Shown in pieces: positions 26,711-35,974 of a stretch of 64,000 nucleotides of DNA. Every line of letters starts with the position of its first letter. Position 1 is the first letter of the stretch. The translations under genes and the position numbers were made by a program. The notes below the pieces were generated by a model, which saw only the letters and a program-made list of their open reading frames with translations, did not search any database and had not been told where the DNA came from. The stretch comes from Litorivivens sp041624475 (GTDB lineage: Bacteria > Pseudomonadota > Gammaproteobacteria > Pseudomonadales > Spongiibacteraceae), in NCBI RefSeq assembly GCF_041624475.1, contig NZ_JBFJUX010000004.1, forward strand, positions 148,328-212,327, in the 5' to 3' direction.

Positions 26711-27640
26711 ATGTCCATGGCTGATCGCGATGGCGTGATTTGGTTTGATGGTGAAATGGTGCCCTGGCGCGAAGCCAAGGTGCATGTGCTGACTCACACT
26801 CTGCACTATGGTCTCGGTGTGTTTGAGGGCGTGCGCGCATACAAAACGGACAGTCACGGTACAGCCATCTTTCGCCTCAAGGAACATACCGATCGTCTGT
26901 TTCGGTCGGCCCATATTCTCAATATGGAAGTGCCGTTTTCGAAAGAGGTGCTCAACGCCGCCCAGCGCGATGTGGTGCGTGAAAATGGTCTGGATGAAGC
27001 CTACCTGCGACCGATGGTCTTTTTCGGCTCCGAAGGTATGGGCCTGCGCGCCGACAACCTGAAAACCCACGTGATTGTGGCGTCCTGGCACTGGCCGGCC
27101 TATATGTCGCCGGAAGCCAAGATCAATGGTATCAAGGTGCGCACCTCGTCCTACACCCGTCACCACGTCAACATTTCCATGTGCAAGGCCAAGGCCAACG
27201 GTCACTACATCAACTCCATGTTGGCCCTGAAAGAAGCTTTGGACAGCGGCTGTGAAGAGGCCCTGTTGCTGGATAACGAAGGCTATGTGGCGGAAGGTTC
27301 CGGCGAGAATATCTTTATTGTCCGCGAGGGCAAGCTCTATACCCCCGAGCTGACCAGCTGTCTGGACGGCATTACCCGCAACACCATCTTTGCGCTGGCG
27401 GAAGACAACGGCTATGAGATCATTGAAAAGCGCATCACCCGCGATGAAGTCTATATCGCCGATGAAGCCTTCTTCACCGGTACCGCTGCCGAAGTGCTGC
27501 CCATTCAGTCGCTGGACGGACGCCGCATCGGCGAAGGCAAGCGCGGCCCTATTACCGAAAAGCTGCAGAATGCTTACTTCGATTCGGTGAAAGGTCGCGG
27601 CAACTTCCGGGCCGAATGGCTGGCGCCGGTCGCTGACTGA
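26711..27640 (+). CDS. ilvE: Branched-chain amino acid aminotransferase
   Basis: 309 residues. IlvE is a fold-type IV PLP enzyme that performs the last step of leucine, isoleucine and valine synthesis. Conserved features: WFDGEMVPWREAKVHVLTH, HYGLGVFEGVRAY, the PLP-Lys segment KAKANGHYINSMLA, EGYVAEGSGENIFIV and FFTGTAAEVLPI. It leads into waaF after 8 bases, so it probably shares a transcript with the LPS core genes. Confidence 0.97.
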   Translation: MSMADRDGVIWFDGEMVPWREAKVHVLTHTLHYGLGVFEGVRAYKTDSHGTAIFRLKEHTDRLFRSAHILNMEVPFSKEVLNAAQRDVVRENGLDEAYLRPMVFFGSEGMGLRADNLKTHVIVASWHWPAYMSPEAKINGIKVRTSSYTRHHVNISMCKAKANGHYINSMLALKEALDSGCEEALLLDNEGYVAEGSGENIFIVREGKLYTPELTSCLDGITRNTIFALAEDNGYEIIEKRITRDEVYIADEAFFTGTAAEVLPIQSLDGRRIGEGKRGPITEKLQNAYFDSVKGRGNFRAEWLAPVAD

Positions 27641-27648
27641 TCGGACCG

Positions 27649-28713
27649 ATGCCGAACCGTCGCATACTCATCATTGGGCCTTCCTGGGTCGGCGACATGG
27701 TTATGGCGCAGACCCTGTTCAAGGTGCTGCGCCAGCTTCATCCGGGTTGCGAGATTGATGTGCTTGCGCCCCAGTGGAGCAAGCCTCTGCTCGACCGGAT
27801 GCCGGAAGTGCGCAACGGCCTGAGTATGCCGGTGGGTCACGGTCAGTTGCAGCTGGGCACCCGCCGTAAGATTGGCCGTGAACTGCGCGAGGCCGGTTAC
27901 GACCAGGCAATTGTTCTGCCGAACTCCTTAAAATCTGCCCTCATCCCCTTCTTTGCCGGCATTCCTCAGCGAACCGGGTGGCTCGGTGAAATGCGCTATG
28001 GCTTGCTGAACGATGTGCGCAAGCTGAACAAATCCGACTATCCACTGATGATTGAACGCTTTGTCGCGCTGGCCCTGCCGCAGGGATCAACCCTGCCTGA
28101 GCCGATTCCCCGGCCGGCGCTGATGGTGGATCAAAAAGCTGCGGCAAAATTGCTGGCCGAGAAAGGCCTGCAATCGCCTGTGCTGGCACTCTGCCCCGGC
28201 GCCGAATTTGGCCCCGCCAAACGCTGGCCGGACAAACACTACGCCGCTGTGGCCGCCGACTATATCGGTCGCGGTTGGCAGGTGGTTTTGATGGGCTCAG
28301 CCAAGGATGCCGAGGTGGCCGAGCGAATTCGCGGAGCCCTGCCGCCGACGTCTGCCGAGCGCTGCATCAGCCTCTGCGGAAAGACCTCGCTGGGGCAGGC
28401 CATTGATATTCTGTCACAGGTGTCCGCGGTGGTTTCCAACGACTCGGGGCTGATGCACATTTCGGCGGCTCTGGGCCGGCCTTTGGTGGTGGTCTACGGC
28501 TCCACCTCGCCGGGCTTTACGCCGCCGCTGGCCGAGCGCGTTGCCGTCGAACAGATTCCGGTGGACTGCGGCCCCTGTTTTAAACGTGAATGCCCGCTGG
28601 GGCATCTCAAATGCCTGGTAGATCTGGCGCCGGCGCGAGTTATTCAATCTCTTGATGCTTTGCTTGCCGATGAGCCGATTGCCGTAGAGCTGACCGGCAA
28701 AGACAACTCCTGA
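27649..28713 (+). CDS. waaF: LPS heptosyltransferase II
   Basis: 354 residues, GT9 family. WaaF adds the second L,D-heptose of the LPS inner core from ADP-heptose at the cytoplasmic face. IIGPSWVGDMVMAQTLF at the N-terminus, CPGAEFGPAKRWPDKHYA in the middle and NDSGLMHISAALGRP near residue 262 are the family motifs. Its stop overlaps the waaC ATG by one base. First of the waaF-waaC-waaG run. Confidence 0.97.
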   Translation: MPNRRILIIGPSWVGDMVMAQTLFKVLRQLHPGCEIDVLAPQWSKPLLDRMPEVRNGLSMPVGHGQLQLGTRRKIGRELREAGYDQAIVLPNSLKSALIPFFAGIPQRTGWLGEMRYGLLNDVRKLNKSDYPLMIERFVALALPQGSTLPEPIPRPALMVDQKAAAKLLAEKGLQSPVLALCPGAEFGPAKRWPDKHYAAVAADYIGRGWQVVLMGSAKDAEVAERIRGALPPTSAERCISLCGKTSLGQAIDILSQVSAVVSNDSGLMHISAALGRPLVVVYGSTSPGFTPPLAERVAVEQIPVDCGPCFKRECPLGHLKCLVDLAPARVIQSLDALLADEPIAVELTGKDNS

Positions 28714-29714
28714 TGCGTGTACTGATTATCAAAACCTCGTCGATGGGCGATGTGATTCACACCCTGCCGGCCTTGACCGATGCTGCCCAGGCGATTCCCG
28801 GGATTGTATTCGACTGGGTTGTAGAAGAGGGCTTTGCCGAAATCCCCGCCTGGCATGAGTCGGTGGGGCGGGTTATTCCGGTGGCCATCCGGCGCTGGCG
28901 CAAGTCGCCGCTGGCGGCGATGAAAGGGATTGAGTGGAAGGCCTTCAAAACCCAGATTCGAAAGGAAAACTACGATCTGGTGATCGATGCTCAGGGTCTG
29001 TTCAAAAGCGCGGTGCTGATGCGCCTGGTCAAAGCGCCGCGCGCAGGCATGGATAGTGCCACCGTTCGCGAAAAAGTGGCGTCGTGGTTCTATCATCGCA
29101 AGTATCACATTCCTCGCGAACAGCACGCGGTGGAGCGGACCCGACAACTGTTCGCCCAGGCGCTGGGCTACGAAAAGCCTTCGCGGCGCGGCGATTACGC
29201 CATCGACTGCAGCAAATTCAAGCTCGGCGGCGAACGCGAGCCCTATGCCATTTTTCTGCACGGCACAACGCGCCACGACAAGCATTGGCCCGAGCCCTAC
29301 TGGCGAGAACTGTGCAATCAAGTGGTAAAAGCGGGTTATGAAATTCGCTTGCCCTGGGGTAGCGATGCCGAGCGCGAGCGGGCGCTGCGCTTGGCGGATA
29401 TTTTAGAGAAAATCAAAGTGCTGCCCAAGTTGAACCTCCAGGGCGTCGCCGCCGAGTTGCAAGGCGCGGCTTTTGTGGTGTCGGTGGATACAGGGCTGGG
29501 CCATCTGTCCGCTGCGCTGAATCGTCCCACAGTGGCGCTTTACGGTCCGACCTCGCCCAATCTGGTGGGAACCTACGGCGCCAACCAGCGCCACCTGCTG
29601 GCGGGGGAATTCCCCCGCGGTGATCTGCCAGCCACCGACCCGGTGGTGATGACCGCACTTACCCCACGCCGGGTGTGGCGAGCGGTGGAAGAGCTGCAGC
29701 AGGAGACGAGCTGA
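28713..29714 (+). CDS. waaC: LPS heptosyltransferase I
   Basis: 333 residues, GT9 family. WaaC adds the first heptose to Kdo. N-terminal IIKTSSMGDVIHTLPALTD and the C-terminal SVDTGLGHLSAALNRPTVALYG (around residues 258-280) identify the ADP-heptose-binding fold. Coupled at both ends, overlapping waaF and waaG by one base each. Confidence 0.97.
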   Translation: MRVLIIKTSSMGDVIHTLPALTDAAQAIPGIVFDWVVEEGFAEIPAWHESVGRVIPVAIRRWRKSPLAAMKGIEWKAFKTQIRKENYDLVIDAQGLFKSAVLMRLVKAPRAGMDSATVREKVASWFYHRKYHIPREQHAVERTRQLFAQALGYEKPSRRGDYAIDCSKFKLGGEREPYAIFLHGTTRHDKHWPEPYWRELCNQVVKAGYEIRLPWGSDAERERALRLADILEKIKVLPKLNLQGVAAELQGAAFVVSVDTGLGHLSAALNRPTVALYGPTSPNLVGTYGANQRHLLAGEFPRGDLPATDPVVMTALTPRRVWRAVEELQQETS

Positions 29715-30826
29715 TGCATTTCGGCTTTGCGCTGTTCAAGTATTTTCCCTTTGGAGGCTTGCAGCGCGATATGCTGGCCATTGCCCGGGCCTGCATCGAC
29801 CGCGGCCATCGGGTTACCGTGTTCTGCGGTGAGTGGGAAGGTGAGCGGCCTGACGACATTGCTGTGCGCGAAGTGCCGGTCAGTGGAATCAGCAACCATG
29901 CCCGCGATCGGGCCTTTGCCGAGGCCTTGCCGGCGCAAGTTAAAGCATCCGGCGTTGAGCGGCTGGTAGGTTTTAATAAAATGCCGGGGCTGGATATCTA
30001 CTATGCGGCCGACAGTTGTTTTGCCGCCAAGGTTTATGAGGAGCGAGGTCGCCTGTATCGCTGCCTGCCGCGTGCCCGCCAGTATCTGGCTATGGAGCAG
30101 GCGGTGTTTTCTCCGGCGGTCGCGACCCGCTCACTGTTGATCTCCGAGCCGGAAAAAACGGTGTATCAGCATTACTACAAAACACCGGATGAGCGCCTGC
30201 AGTTGCTGCCACCGGGCATTCGTCGCGACCGCATTATGCCTGAGGATTATGCGACCAGACGCCGGGCTTTGCGCCAGCGCTTTGGCTGGCAGGACGAGGA
30301 GAAAATAGTTCTGTTCGTCGGCAGCGGCTTTCGCACCAAGGGACTTGATCGAGCCATCCGTGCTTTTGCAGAACTGTTGCAGTCCGGTGTAAAAAGCCGG
30401 CTTTTGATTTTGGGCAAAGACCGTTCAGATCGCTTTGTAAAACTGGCGGCTACTCTCAATGTGTCGGCGCAGGTGCAGTTCCTCGGAGGTGTGGACGCGG
30501 TGAGTGATTATCTTTGGGCCGGAGATGTTTTACTCCACCCGGCCTACCGCGAAAATACAGGCACGGTGTTGTTGGAGGCAATGGTTGCGGGTTTGCCCGT
30601 GGTAACCACGGATGCCTGCGGCTACGCCCGTTATGTCAGCGAGCAAAACATGGGGGCGGTCATTCCTAAGCCTTTCTCTCAATCACAACTGAATGCGGCC
30701 TTGAAAGAGATTGCTCAAGCGCCAGCAGAGCCCTGGCGTGAGCGTGGCCGGGTATTTGCGGCATCGGCGGATATTTTCAGTATGCCGCAACGCGCCGCAG
30801 AATTTCTGGAGAATAAACATGACTGA
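29714..30826 (+). CDS. waaG: LPS core glucosyltransferase WaaG-like
   Basis: 370 residues from the ATG at 29714 overlapping the waaC stop. A GT4-type enzyme that adds the first outer-core hexose (glucose in E. coli, galactosamine in Pseudomonas) to heptose II. The N-terminus MHFGFALFKYFPFGGLQRDM and the C-terminal EX7E-type motif ENTGTVLLEAMVAGLPVV are characteristic. An overlap of 8 bases with the following kinase gene supports one operon. The sugar specificity cannot be read from sequence. Confidence 0.94.
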   Translation: MHFGFALFKYFPFGGLQRDMLAIARACIDRGHRVTVFCGEWEGERPDDIAVREVPVSGISNHARDRAFAEALPAQVKASGVERLVGFNKMPGLDIYYAADSCFAAKVYEERGRLYRCLPRARQYLAMEQAVFSPAVATRSLLISEPEKTVYQHYYKTPDERLQLLPPGIRRDRIMPEDYATRRRALRQRFGWQDEEKIVLFVGSGFRTKGLDRAIRAFAELLQSGVKSRLLILGKDRSDRFVKLAATLNVSAQVQFLGGVDAVSDYLWAGDVLLHPAYRENTGTVLLEAMVAGLPVVTTDACGYARYVSEQNMGAVIPKPFSQSQLNAALKEIAQAPAEPWRERGRVFAASADIFSMPQRAAEFLENKHD

Positions 30827-32219
30827 TGCGCTTCGCAGTGCGCTTGAGACTCGACAGTGGCAGGTTGCGACGCCGGTGGAGTGTGTCGTTGACGGTGAGC
30901 CCCTGGTGCTGGAGCAGAGTCTGCGTCTGTTGCCGGGTAAGCGCGCCACCTTTGCCGGTCGCTGGGGGCGCAGGGCGGTCGTCGCCAAAGTGTTTTTGCC
31001 GTCGGTTGAGCGTGAGCAGCAGGCAGAGGTCAGCGGTTTTAATGTGCTGCAGCAGGCGGGCCTGCCCGCGCCCGCACTGCTTTGGGCCGGTACTCTGGAA
31101 AGCGGTCTGCTCGCGGTAGTCTACGAAAAGCTCGAAGGCGCTGAATCGCTGGGCAGCGGTCTGCGCGGTGAGCGCCGCAATGCCTTTCTGGCGGCGACCT
31201 TCGAGTTGCTGGCGAGCATGCACCGGGCCGGGATCTGGCAGGAGGATATTCATTTCGATAATTTCCTGCTGGCGGACGGCAAGATGTTTATCGTCGATAA
31301 CGCCTCCCTGAAAAGCGAGGCCGGCCCCCTATCGGTGGAGCAGTCACTGGATAATCTGGCGGATTTTATCGCCCAGTTTCCCTGGAGTGAGCGCCAGGCA
31401 CTGCTCGACAGTCCCTACTTGCCGCTGTCGCTGGATATAGCCGAAGACAAAGCGCGCCGTTTGTTGCACGAGAAAACCCGCAAACGCTGGTGGTACCGGG
31501 CAAATAAATACCTGAGCAAAATTTATCGAAATTGCACAGAGGTTGTCGCGAGTCGAACCGGGGGCTGGCATCTGGTCTACAAGCGGGGTATTGACGAGGC
31601 GTGGTTAAGCAAATTCAAGGCCGCGCCGGATAGCGTTATGGTTCGCGCAACCCTGCTGAAAGACGGCAATAGTGCAACCGTTGTGCGCACGGAGCTGGCG
31701 GGTCGGCCGGTGATTATCAAACGCTACAATATCAAGAATGCCGGCCACCGCTTGCGCCGACTGTTTCGCGAAACCCGCGCGAGCAACGCTTGGCGCGCAG
31801 CACACCTGCTGCAGATGGCCGGTATCAGGACGCCTGCGCCGCTGGTCTTGCTGGAACAGCGGCGCGGCCCATTGCGCGGGGTCGCCTACCTGGTGTCGGA
31901 AGATGTTGGCGGCGAGGAAATGCTGGATGTCTTTACCCGGCGCGAGCCCACCGAAGCTGAACTTACCGAGGTGGCAGAAACCTTTCGCGTAATGCAGGAA
32001 TTGCAGCTTTGCCACGGCGATCTCAAGGCTACCAATTTTCTGGTGGCAGGGAAGGGCGTGCAGCTTATTGATCTGGACGTGCTGCATGCGGTGGCGTCAT
32101 CGGCTGCGTTTAAGCGCTGCCAGCAGAAAGATCGCGAGCGCTTTTTGCGCAACTGGTATGCGCATCCGGGGGTGGAAAGGCAGTTCAAGCAGTTATTGGG
32201 CGGTCGAGTGTCATCCTGA
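30819..32219 (+). CDS. Tandem lipopolysaccharide kinase-like protein (two kinase domains)
   Basis: 466 residues from the ATG at 30819, overlapping waaG. Two kinase-like halves are visible. The N-terminal one has VVAKVF (Lys57), a catalytic-loop-like QEDIHFDNFLL (Asp143, Asn148) and IVDNA (Asp160); the C-terminal one has VIIKRY (Lys301), HGDLKATNFLV (His399, Asp401, Asn406) and LIDLD (Asp418). The second matches the WaaP/Kdo-kinase group better; in the first, the usual His before the catalytic Asp is Glu142. I recall a similar two-domain protein downstream of waaP in Pseudomonas (the PA5006 type). The likely role is phosphorylation of core heptose, with the acceptor unknown. Confidence 0.82.
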   Translation: MTDALRSALETRQWQVATPVECVVDGEPLVLEQSLRLLPGKRATFAGRWGRRAVVAKVFLPSVEREQQAEVSGFNVLQQAGLPAPALLWAGTLESGLLAVVYEKLEGAESLGSGLRGERRNAFLAATFELLASMHRAGIWQEDIHFDNFLLADGKMFIVDNASLKSEAGPLSVEQSLDNLADFIAQFPWSERQALLDSPYLPLSLDIAEDKARRLLHEKTRKRWWYRANKYLSKIYRNCTEVVASRTGGWHLVYKRGIDEAWLSKFKAAPDSVMVRATLLKDGNSATVVRTELAGRPVIIKRYNIKNAGHRLRRLFRETRASNAWRAAHLLQMAGIRTPAPLVLLEQRRGPLRGVAYLVSEDVGGEEMLDVFTRREPTEAELTEVAETFRVMQELQLCHGDLKATNFLVAGKGVQLIDLDVLHAVASSAAFKRCQQKDRERFLRNWYAHPGVERQFKQLLGGRVSS

Positions 32220-33118
32220 TGATACGTTTTTCGGTGGTGATACCAGCCTACAATTACGGGCATCTGTTGGATCGGGCGGTTGCTTCTGCGTGCGAGCAGC
32301 CCGGCAATGACTATGAGGTAATTGTCGTCGATGATGGTTCTACGGATCAGACCCCGAGAGTGCTCAAAGAGTTAGTAGCTCGCTACCCACATCTAAATGT
32401 AATCCGGCAGGACAATGCAGGGCCATCCGCGGCTCGCAATCACGGCGTTGTGGTGGCTGGCGGAGAGTGGGTGTTGTTCCTTGATGCCGACGACGAAATG
32501 TTGCCCACTGCATTGGGCGATTTTCGCGAGCGATTGGAAATCTCGCCTTCTGCGGAAATGGTACTGGCTCCAACGCTGTCTGTATTCCCTGATGGACGTG
32601 AGAAACTGGCTCCTGTGCCGGTGGTGGCCAGCTCACCCGAGCAGCGATTTCAGGATTATCTATTTAAGAGGCTCAGACTATCCAATGGCGCTGTGCTGAT
32701 GGCGCGGAGCCTTCTTCTACGGTTTCCCTTTAATCCCTCTCTGCGTCAAACGGAAGATATTCCTGTGTTTGCGCATTGTTTGGCAGCCAGTGGTGAAGTG
32801 CTTGCCGTGTCGCGGGCTGTAGTAAAAATCCATAAGCACGATGGCAGCCGTCGCCACGGAAGTGATGCGGCCCTGTCGGTCGGTATGCAATTGGTGGATG
32901 AGGTGTTTGACCCGAGCCGTCTGACGCAATCCTGTATGCGATACAAAGCGTCATACCGTGCCCGGCGCGCTTTATCCGTATTCCGAATTCTTTATCGCGC
33001 AGGCCGGCTGCGAGAAGCGCGCGGCTACTATCGAGAGGCCCTGTCTTCAGATTGGCGACAGGCACTTGGGAAGCCCGGGAATCTTTTGAAGTATTTTAGA
33101 GCCTTACTGACGTTTTAG
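32219..33118 (+). CDS. GT2-family glycosyltransferase
   Basis: 299 residues. A GT-A fold transferase: FSVVIPAYNYGHLLDRAV at the N-terminus, VVDDGSTDQTP and the metal-binding LDADDEMLP around residues 88-96. Its ATG overlaps the stop of the kinase gene, so it is the last gene of the waaF operon and probably adds an outer-core sugar. It ends tail to tail with the opposite-strand glycosyltransferase, overlapping it by 15 bases. Confidence 0.9.
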   Translation: MIRFSVVIPAYNYGHLLDRAVASACEQPGNDYEVIVVDDGSTDQTPRVLKELVARYPHLNVIRQDNAGPSAARNHGVVVAGGEWVLFLDADDEMLPTALGDFRERLEISPSAEMVLAPTLSVFPDGREKLAPVPVVASSPEQRFQDYLFKRLRLSNGAVLMARSLLLRFPFNPSLRQTEDIPVFAHCLAASGEVLAVSRAVVKIHKHDGSRRHGSDAALSVGMQLVDEVFDPSRLTQSCMRYKASYRARRALSVFRILYRAGRLREARGYYREALSSDWRQALGKPGNLLKYFRALLTF

Positions 33119-34096
33119 CAGACGTCGCCACCAGCTGGGTGATGGCTGTTCTGGTTTTATGCTCAGTGGTTCTCGAGCAATAGCCAGTATTTGATCGGCG
33201 ATATGTTGATGGGAAAACCGGCTCAATGCATGAGCTTCTCCGGCTTTGGCAATGCGAGTGCGCAACCCATTGTCTTGCCGCAGCTGTTGTATTTTCTCGA
33301 TGGCTTCGTCAGCCGAATCATAAAGTACGATATTCTCCATATCCTTGAACCCTAAAGCCTCCTCCTCTCCGGCGCCCTGGCGAGCGGCGACGAGCACACA
33401 ACCGCAGGCCATTGCTTCGAAGTTTTTGGCCATGTATTCGCCCAGTCCGATGTCGGCACTGATAAAAACTTCGATGCGGTTCAGGGTGTCGCGATACTCC
33501 TCCTGGCTGTGGGTCCGCAGGCTGGTGACGCCGAGCGTTTGGTCGACCGATTCCAGTAATTCGCGCCGCTCACGATAAACATCAGAGCGAACACGGCCAA
33601 TAAACCCTAGCGGAATATCGCGTGCTAACTGTGTGTTTGACAGTGCATGTTGATCGAAGCCCTTCGGGATCACTCGCGACTCGATACCTTGCTGGCGAAA
33701 TCGTGCGGCTGTGGCAAAACCTGTCAGTATCAGGGTAGCCTGCGGGAGGTCTTGATAGTACTCCGTAAAAGCACCGTACCAGCGTGAGGCGGGCAGGAAG
33801 TTCTGGCAGGCATCTTCTTCAAAGATTACAAGGTTGGGGATGGTTTTGAGGTTTTTGCTGAATCGCCGGATCTTGGAAAAAGGCAAATCCAGAATCACGC
33901 GATCATAGCGATGGCCTTGCAAGCGCTTGAAGGTTTTGGGGAAGGCTTTTATCTCTGGTTTTTCAAGAACCGCGACATCAAGGTCGTCGTATTCCCCGAG
34001 ATAGCGATAAAGCCAGTCAAAATTTACATCACGATCGGCGTGGCCAATAAGCAGGGTGCGGTGTGGCTGGTAGCTGGTCACGTCTGGCATAGTCAA
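33104..34096 (-). CDS. CgeB-like GT-B glycosyltransferase
   Basis: 330 residues. The C-terminal half has the donor-site architecture of CgeB/GT4-like enzymes: IPLGFIGRVRSDVYRERRELL, then EYMAKNFEAMACGCVLVAARQGAGEEEALGF (residues about 228-258, ending in the conserved Glu patch) and a final LSRFSHQHIADQIL helix. The N-terminal half is less conserved. It overlaps the upstream glycosyltransferase gene by 4 bases, forming a two-gene minus-strand unit inside the LPS region. Sugar and acceptor unknown. Confidence 0.78.
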   Translation of the reverse strand: MTMPDVTSYQPHRTLLIGHADRDVNFDWLYRYLGEYDDLDVAVLEKPEIKAFPKTFKRLQGHRYDRVILDLPFSKIRRFSKNLKTIPNLVIFEEDACQNFLPASRWYGAFTEYYQDLPQATLILTGFATAARFRQQGIESRVIPKGFDQHALSNTQLARDIPLGFIGRVRSDVYRERRELLESVDQTLGVTSLRTHSQEEYRDTLNRIEVFISADIGLGEYMAKNFEAMACGCVLVAARQGAGEEEALGFKDMENIVLYDSADEAIEKIQQLRQDNGLRTRIAKAGEAHALSRFSHQHIADQILAIAREPLSIKPEQPSPSWWRRLLKRQ

Positions 34097-34974
34097 AAAA
34101 TCATCCTGGCAAGCGCGCGAATGGTTTTTTTGGAATAGTGACGGAGGCTTATGTCCTTCAATATGTCGCGGGCCAGCGCTTTCTGTTTCTGCTTGGCGGC
34201 GGTTAGCAGCAGGCTATTCATTTCCTTGGCGTAGACGCGCTCAAAACTCGGGTGATCGCGATATTCCAGCAGTGTCTTGCGAATGCAGTCACGCATGAAG
34301 GCCGTGTTTTTGTAGGTGTTGCTGCCGTGCTTGCGGTAATACAACATAATGTCATTGAGGGCATAGAAGCGGTAACCCTCACTGGAGAGTTTCATCCACA
34401 TGTAGATATCTTCCAGTGCAATGTCGGGGCGATAGCCTCCGACAGCACGCATAGCCTCTGTGCGCACCAGTGCGGTTGACGCCGCGAAGCCGGGTTTTCG
34501 GCCTTCAAAAAAGTCTTCAAACACCAGCTCTCGCGCTGGATGGAAAACCTGACGTTTGTTGAGCAGCTGCCCCTTGCCATCAATATAGATCGCGTTACCC
34601 CCGCAAACCGCGTATTCGGGGTTGGCTTCGAGAAAGGTAACCTGCTTCTCGACCTTGTCGAGAAAGGCGATGTCATCGGAGCCCATCTGGAAGAAGTATT
34701 TTCCCCGGGCGCGCTCAAGTGCCTGATTGAGTGTGGCGGACAGGCCGATATTGGCTTGTGCCTGAAAGAAAAACCCGTGGGTGTCAGCCAGTGCCTGAAG
34801 AATCGGCACACTGCCGTCAGTTGACCCATCGTCGTAGACCAACAGCTCAATGGCCGGGTACGTCTGGCGCAGAATGCTGAGTACTGCATCGGTGATGTAT
34901 TGCTCGTGGTTGTAACAGGACAGGGCCACCGTCACCAGCGGCTCTGCGACAGAGCCGGAGCTGTGATCATCCAT
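34093..34974 (-). CDS. GT2-family glycosyltransferase
   Basis: 293 residues, GT-A fold. Motifs: VTVALSCYNHEQYITDAVL, VYDDGSTDGSVPIL and the DxD-like MGSDDIAFLDK near residue 98. It is the first gene of the minus-strand pair and is divergent from rmlA across a 118-base spacer. A role in LPS or O-antigen sugar transfer is inferred from context. Confidence 0.9.
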   Translation of the reverse strand: MDDHSSGSVAEPLVTVALSCYNHEQYITDAVLSILRQTYPAIELLVYDDGSTDGSVPILQALADTHGFFFQAQANIGLSATLNQALERARGKYFFQMGSDDIAFLDKVEKQVTFLEANPEYAVCGGNAIYIDGKGQLLNKRQVFHPARELVFEDFFEGRKPGFAASTALVRTEAMRAVGGYRPDIALEDIYMWMKLSSEGYRFYALNDIMLYYRKHGSNTYKNTAFMRDCIRKTLLEYRDHPSFERVYAKEMNSLLLTAAKQKQKALARDILKDISLRHYSKKTIRALARMIF

Positions 34975-35092
34975 AATGATATCTTTCTGAAACGAAACGG
35001 GAATTCTACGGCATGAGACCGGTGGGGTGCTACTTTGAGCCAGAAAATGAGATAATCGCGCGCTTAATTTTTCAGGTTAACAACGAATACCG

Positions 35093-35974
35093 ATGAGAAA
35101 AGGCATTATTCTGGCGGGAGGCAGCGGCACGCGTCTCTACCCCTTGACCAAGGCGGTCAGCAAGCAGCTGATGCCTGTTTACGACAAGCCGATGATATTC
35201 TACCCACTGTCTACGCTGATGTTGGCGGGCATTCGGGATATTCTGGTGATTACCACCCCTCAGGATGCCCCGCATTTCCAGCACCTGCTAGGCGATGGCA
35301 GCCAATGGGGTATCAACTTGCAGTACGCAGTGCAGCCGAGTCCGGATGGGCTGGCCCAGGCTTTTATTATCGGTGAAGACTTTATCGGTGGTGACAGCGT
35401 GTCGCTTGTTTTGGGCGACAATATCTTTTATGGCAGCGGCTTTGGTGCGCAATTGGAGGCCGCCAGCAAGGCCGAGCAGGGCGCAGAAGTGTTTGGCTAC
35501 TACGTGGATGACCCCGAGCGCTATGGGGTGGTCGCCTGTGATGAGCAGGGTAATGTCACCAGTATTGAAGAAAAGCCTGTGGAGCCAAAGTCAAACTACG
35601 CTGTCACGGGCCTCTATTTCTATGACAACAATGTTGTAGAGATTGCTCGCAGTATCCAGCCCTCGGCTCGCGGTGAGCTGGAAATTACCGACGTCAACAA
35701 TGTTTATCTCGCGCAAGGTAATCTTCGGGTCAATTTTATGCCCCGCGGCACGGCCTGGCTGGACACCGGAACCCACGAGTCCCTGCTTGATGCGGCTAAT
35801 TTTGTTCGTGTCGTTGAGGCCCGTCAGGGGCTAAAAGTCTGCTGCCCGGAAGAAATTGCCTGGCGTAAGGGCTATATTTCCACCGACAGCCTGCTGGAAA
35901 TTGCCCGCGAGACCGAGAAAAGCGGCTATGGCGCTTATCTTCGGAAGATTGTACAACCCGGAACGCCCCAATGA
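35093..35974 (+). CDS. rmlA: Glucose-1-phosphate thymidylyltransferase
   Basis: 293 residues. RmlA makes dTDP-glucose, the entry step of dTDP-L-rhamnose synthesis. It has the nucleotide-binding LAGGSGTRLYPLTKAVSKQL, MIFYPLSTLMLAGI, LVLGDNIFYGSGF and EEKPVEPKSNYAVTGLYFYD (split by domain). It begins the rml cluster; a GATAAT preceded by TGA about 35 bases upstream may be an extended -10. It overlaps rmlC by 4 bases. Confidence 0.98.
   Translation: MRKGIILAGGSGTRLYPLTKAVSKQLMPVYDKPMIFYPLSTLMLAGIRDILVITTPQDAPHFQHLLGDGSQWGINLQYAVQPSPDGLAQAFIIGEDFIGGDSVSLVLGDNIFYGSGFGAQLEAASKAEQGAEVFGYYVDDPERYGVVACDEQGNVTSIEEKPVEPKSNYAVTGLYFYDNNVVEIARSIQPSARGELEITDVNNVYLAQGNLRVNFMPRGTAWLDTGTHESLLDAANFVRVVEARQGLKVCCPEEIAWRKGYISTDSLLEIARETEKSGYGAYLRKIVQPGTPQ

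Noticed and set aside
34975..35092. An operon-polarity suppressor or JUMPstart element before rmlA
   Set aside because: No GGCGGTAG-like core found in this divergent spacer.
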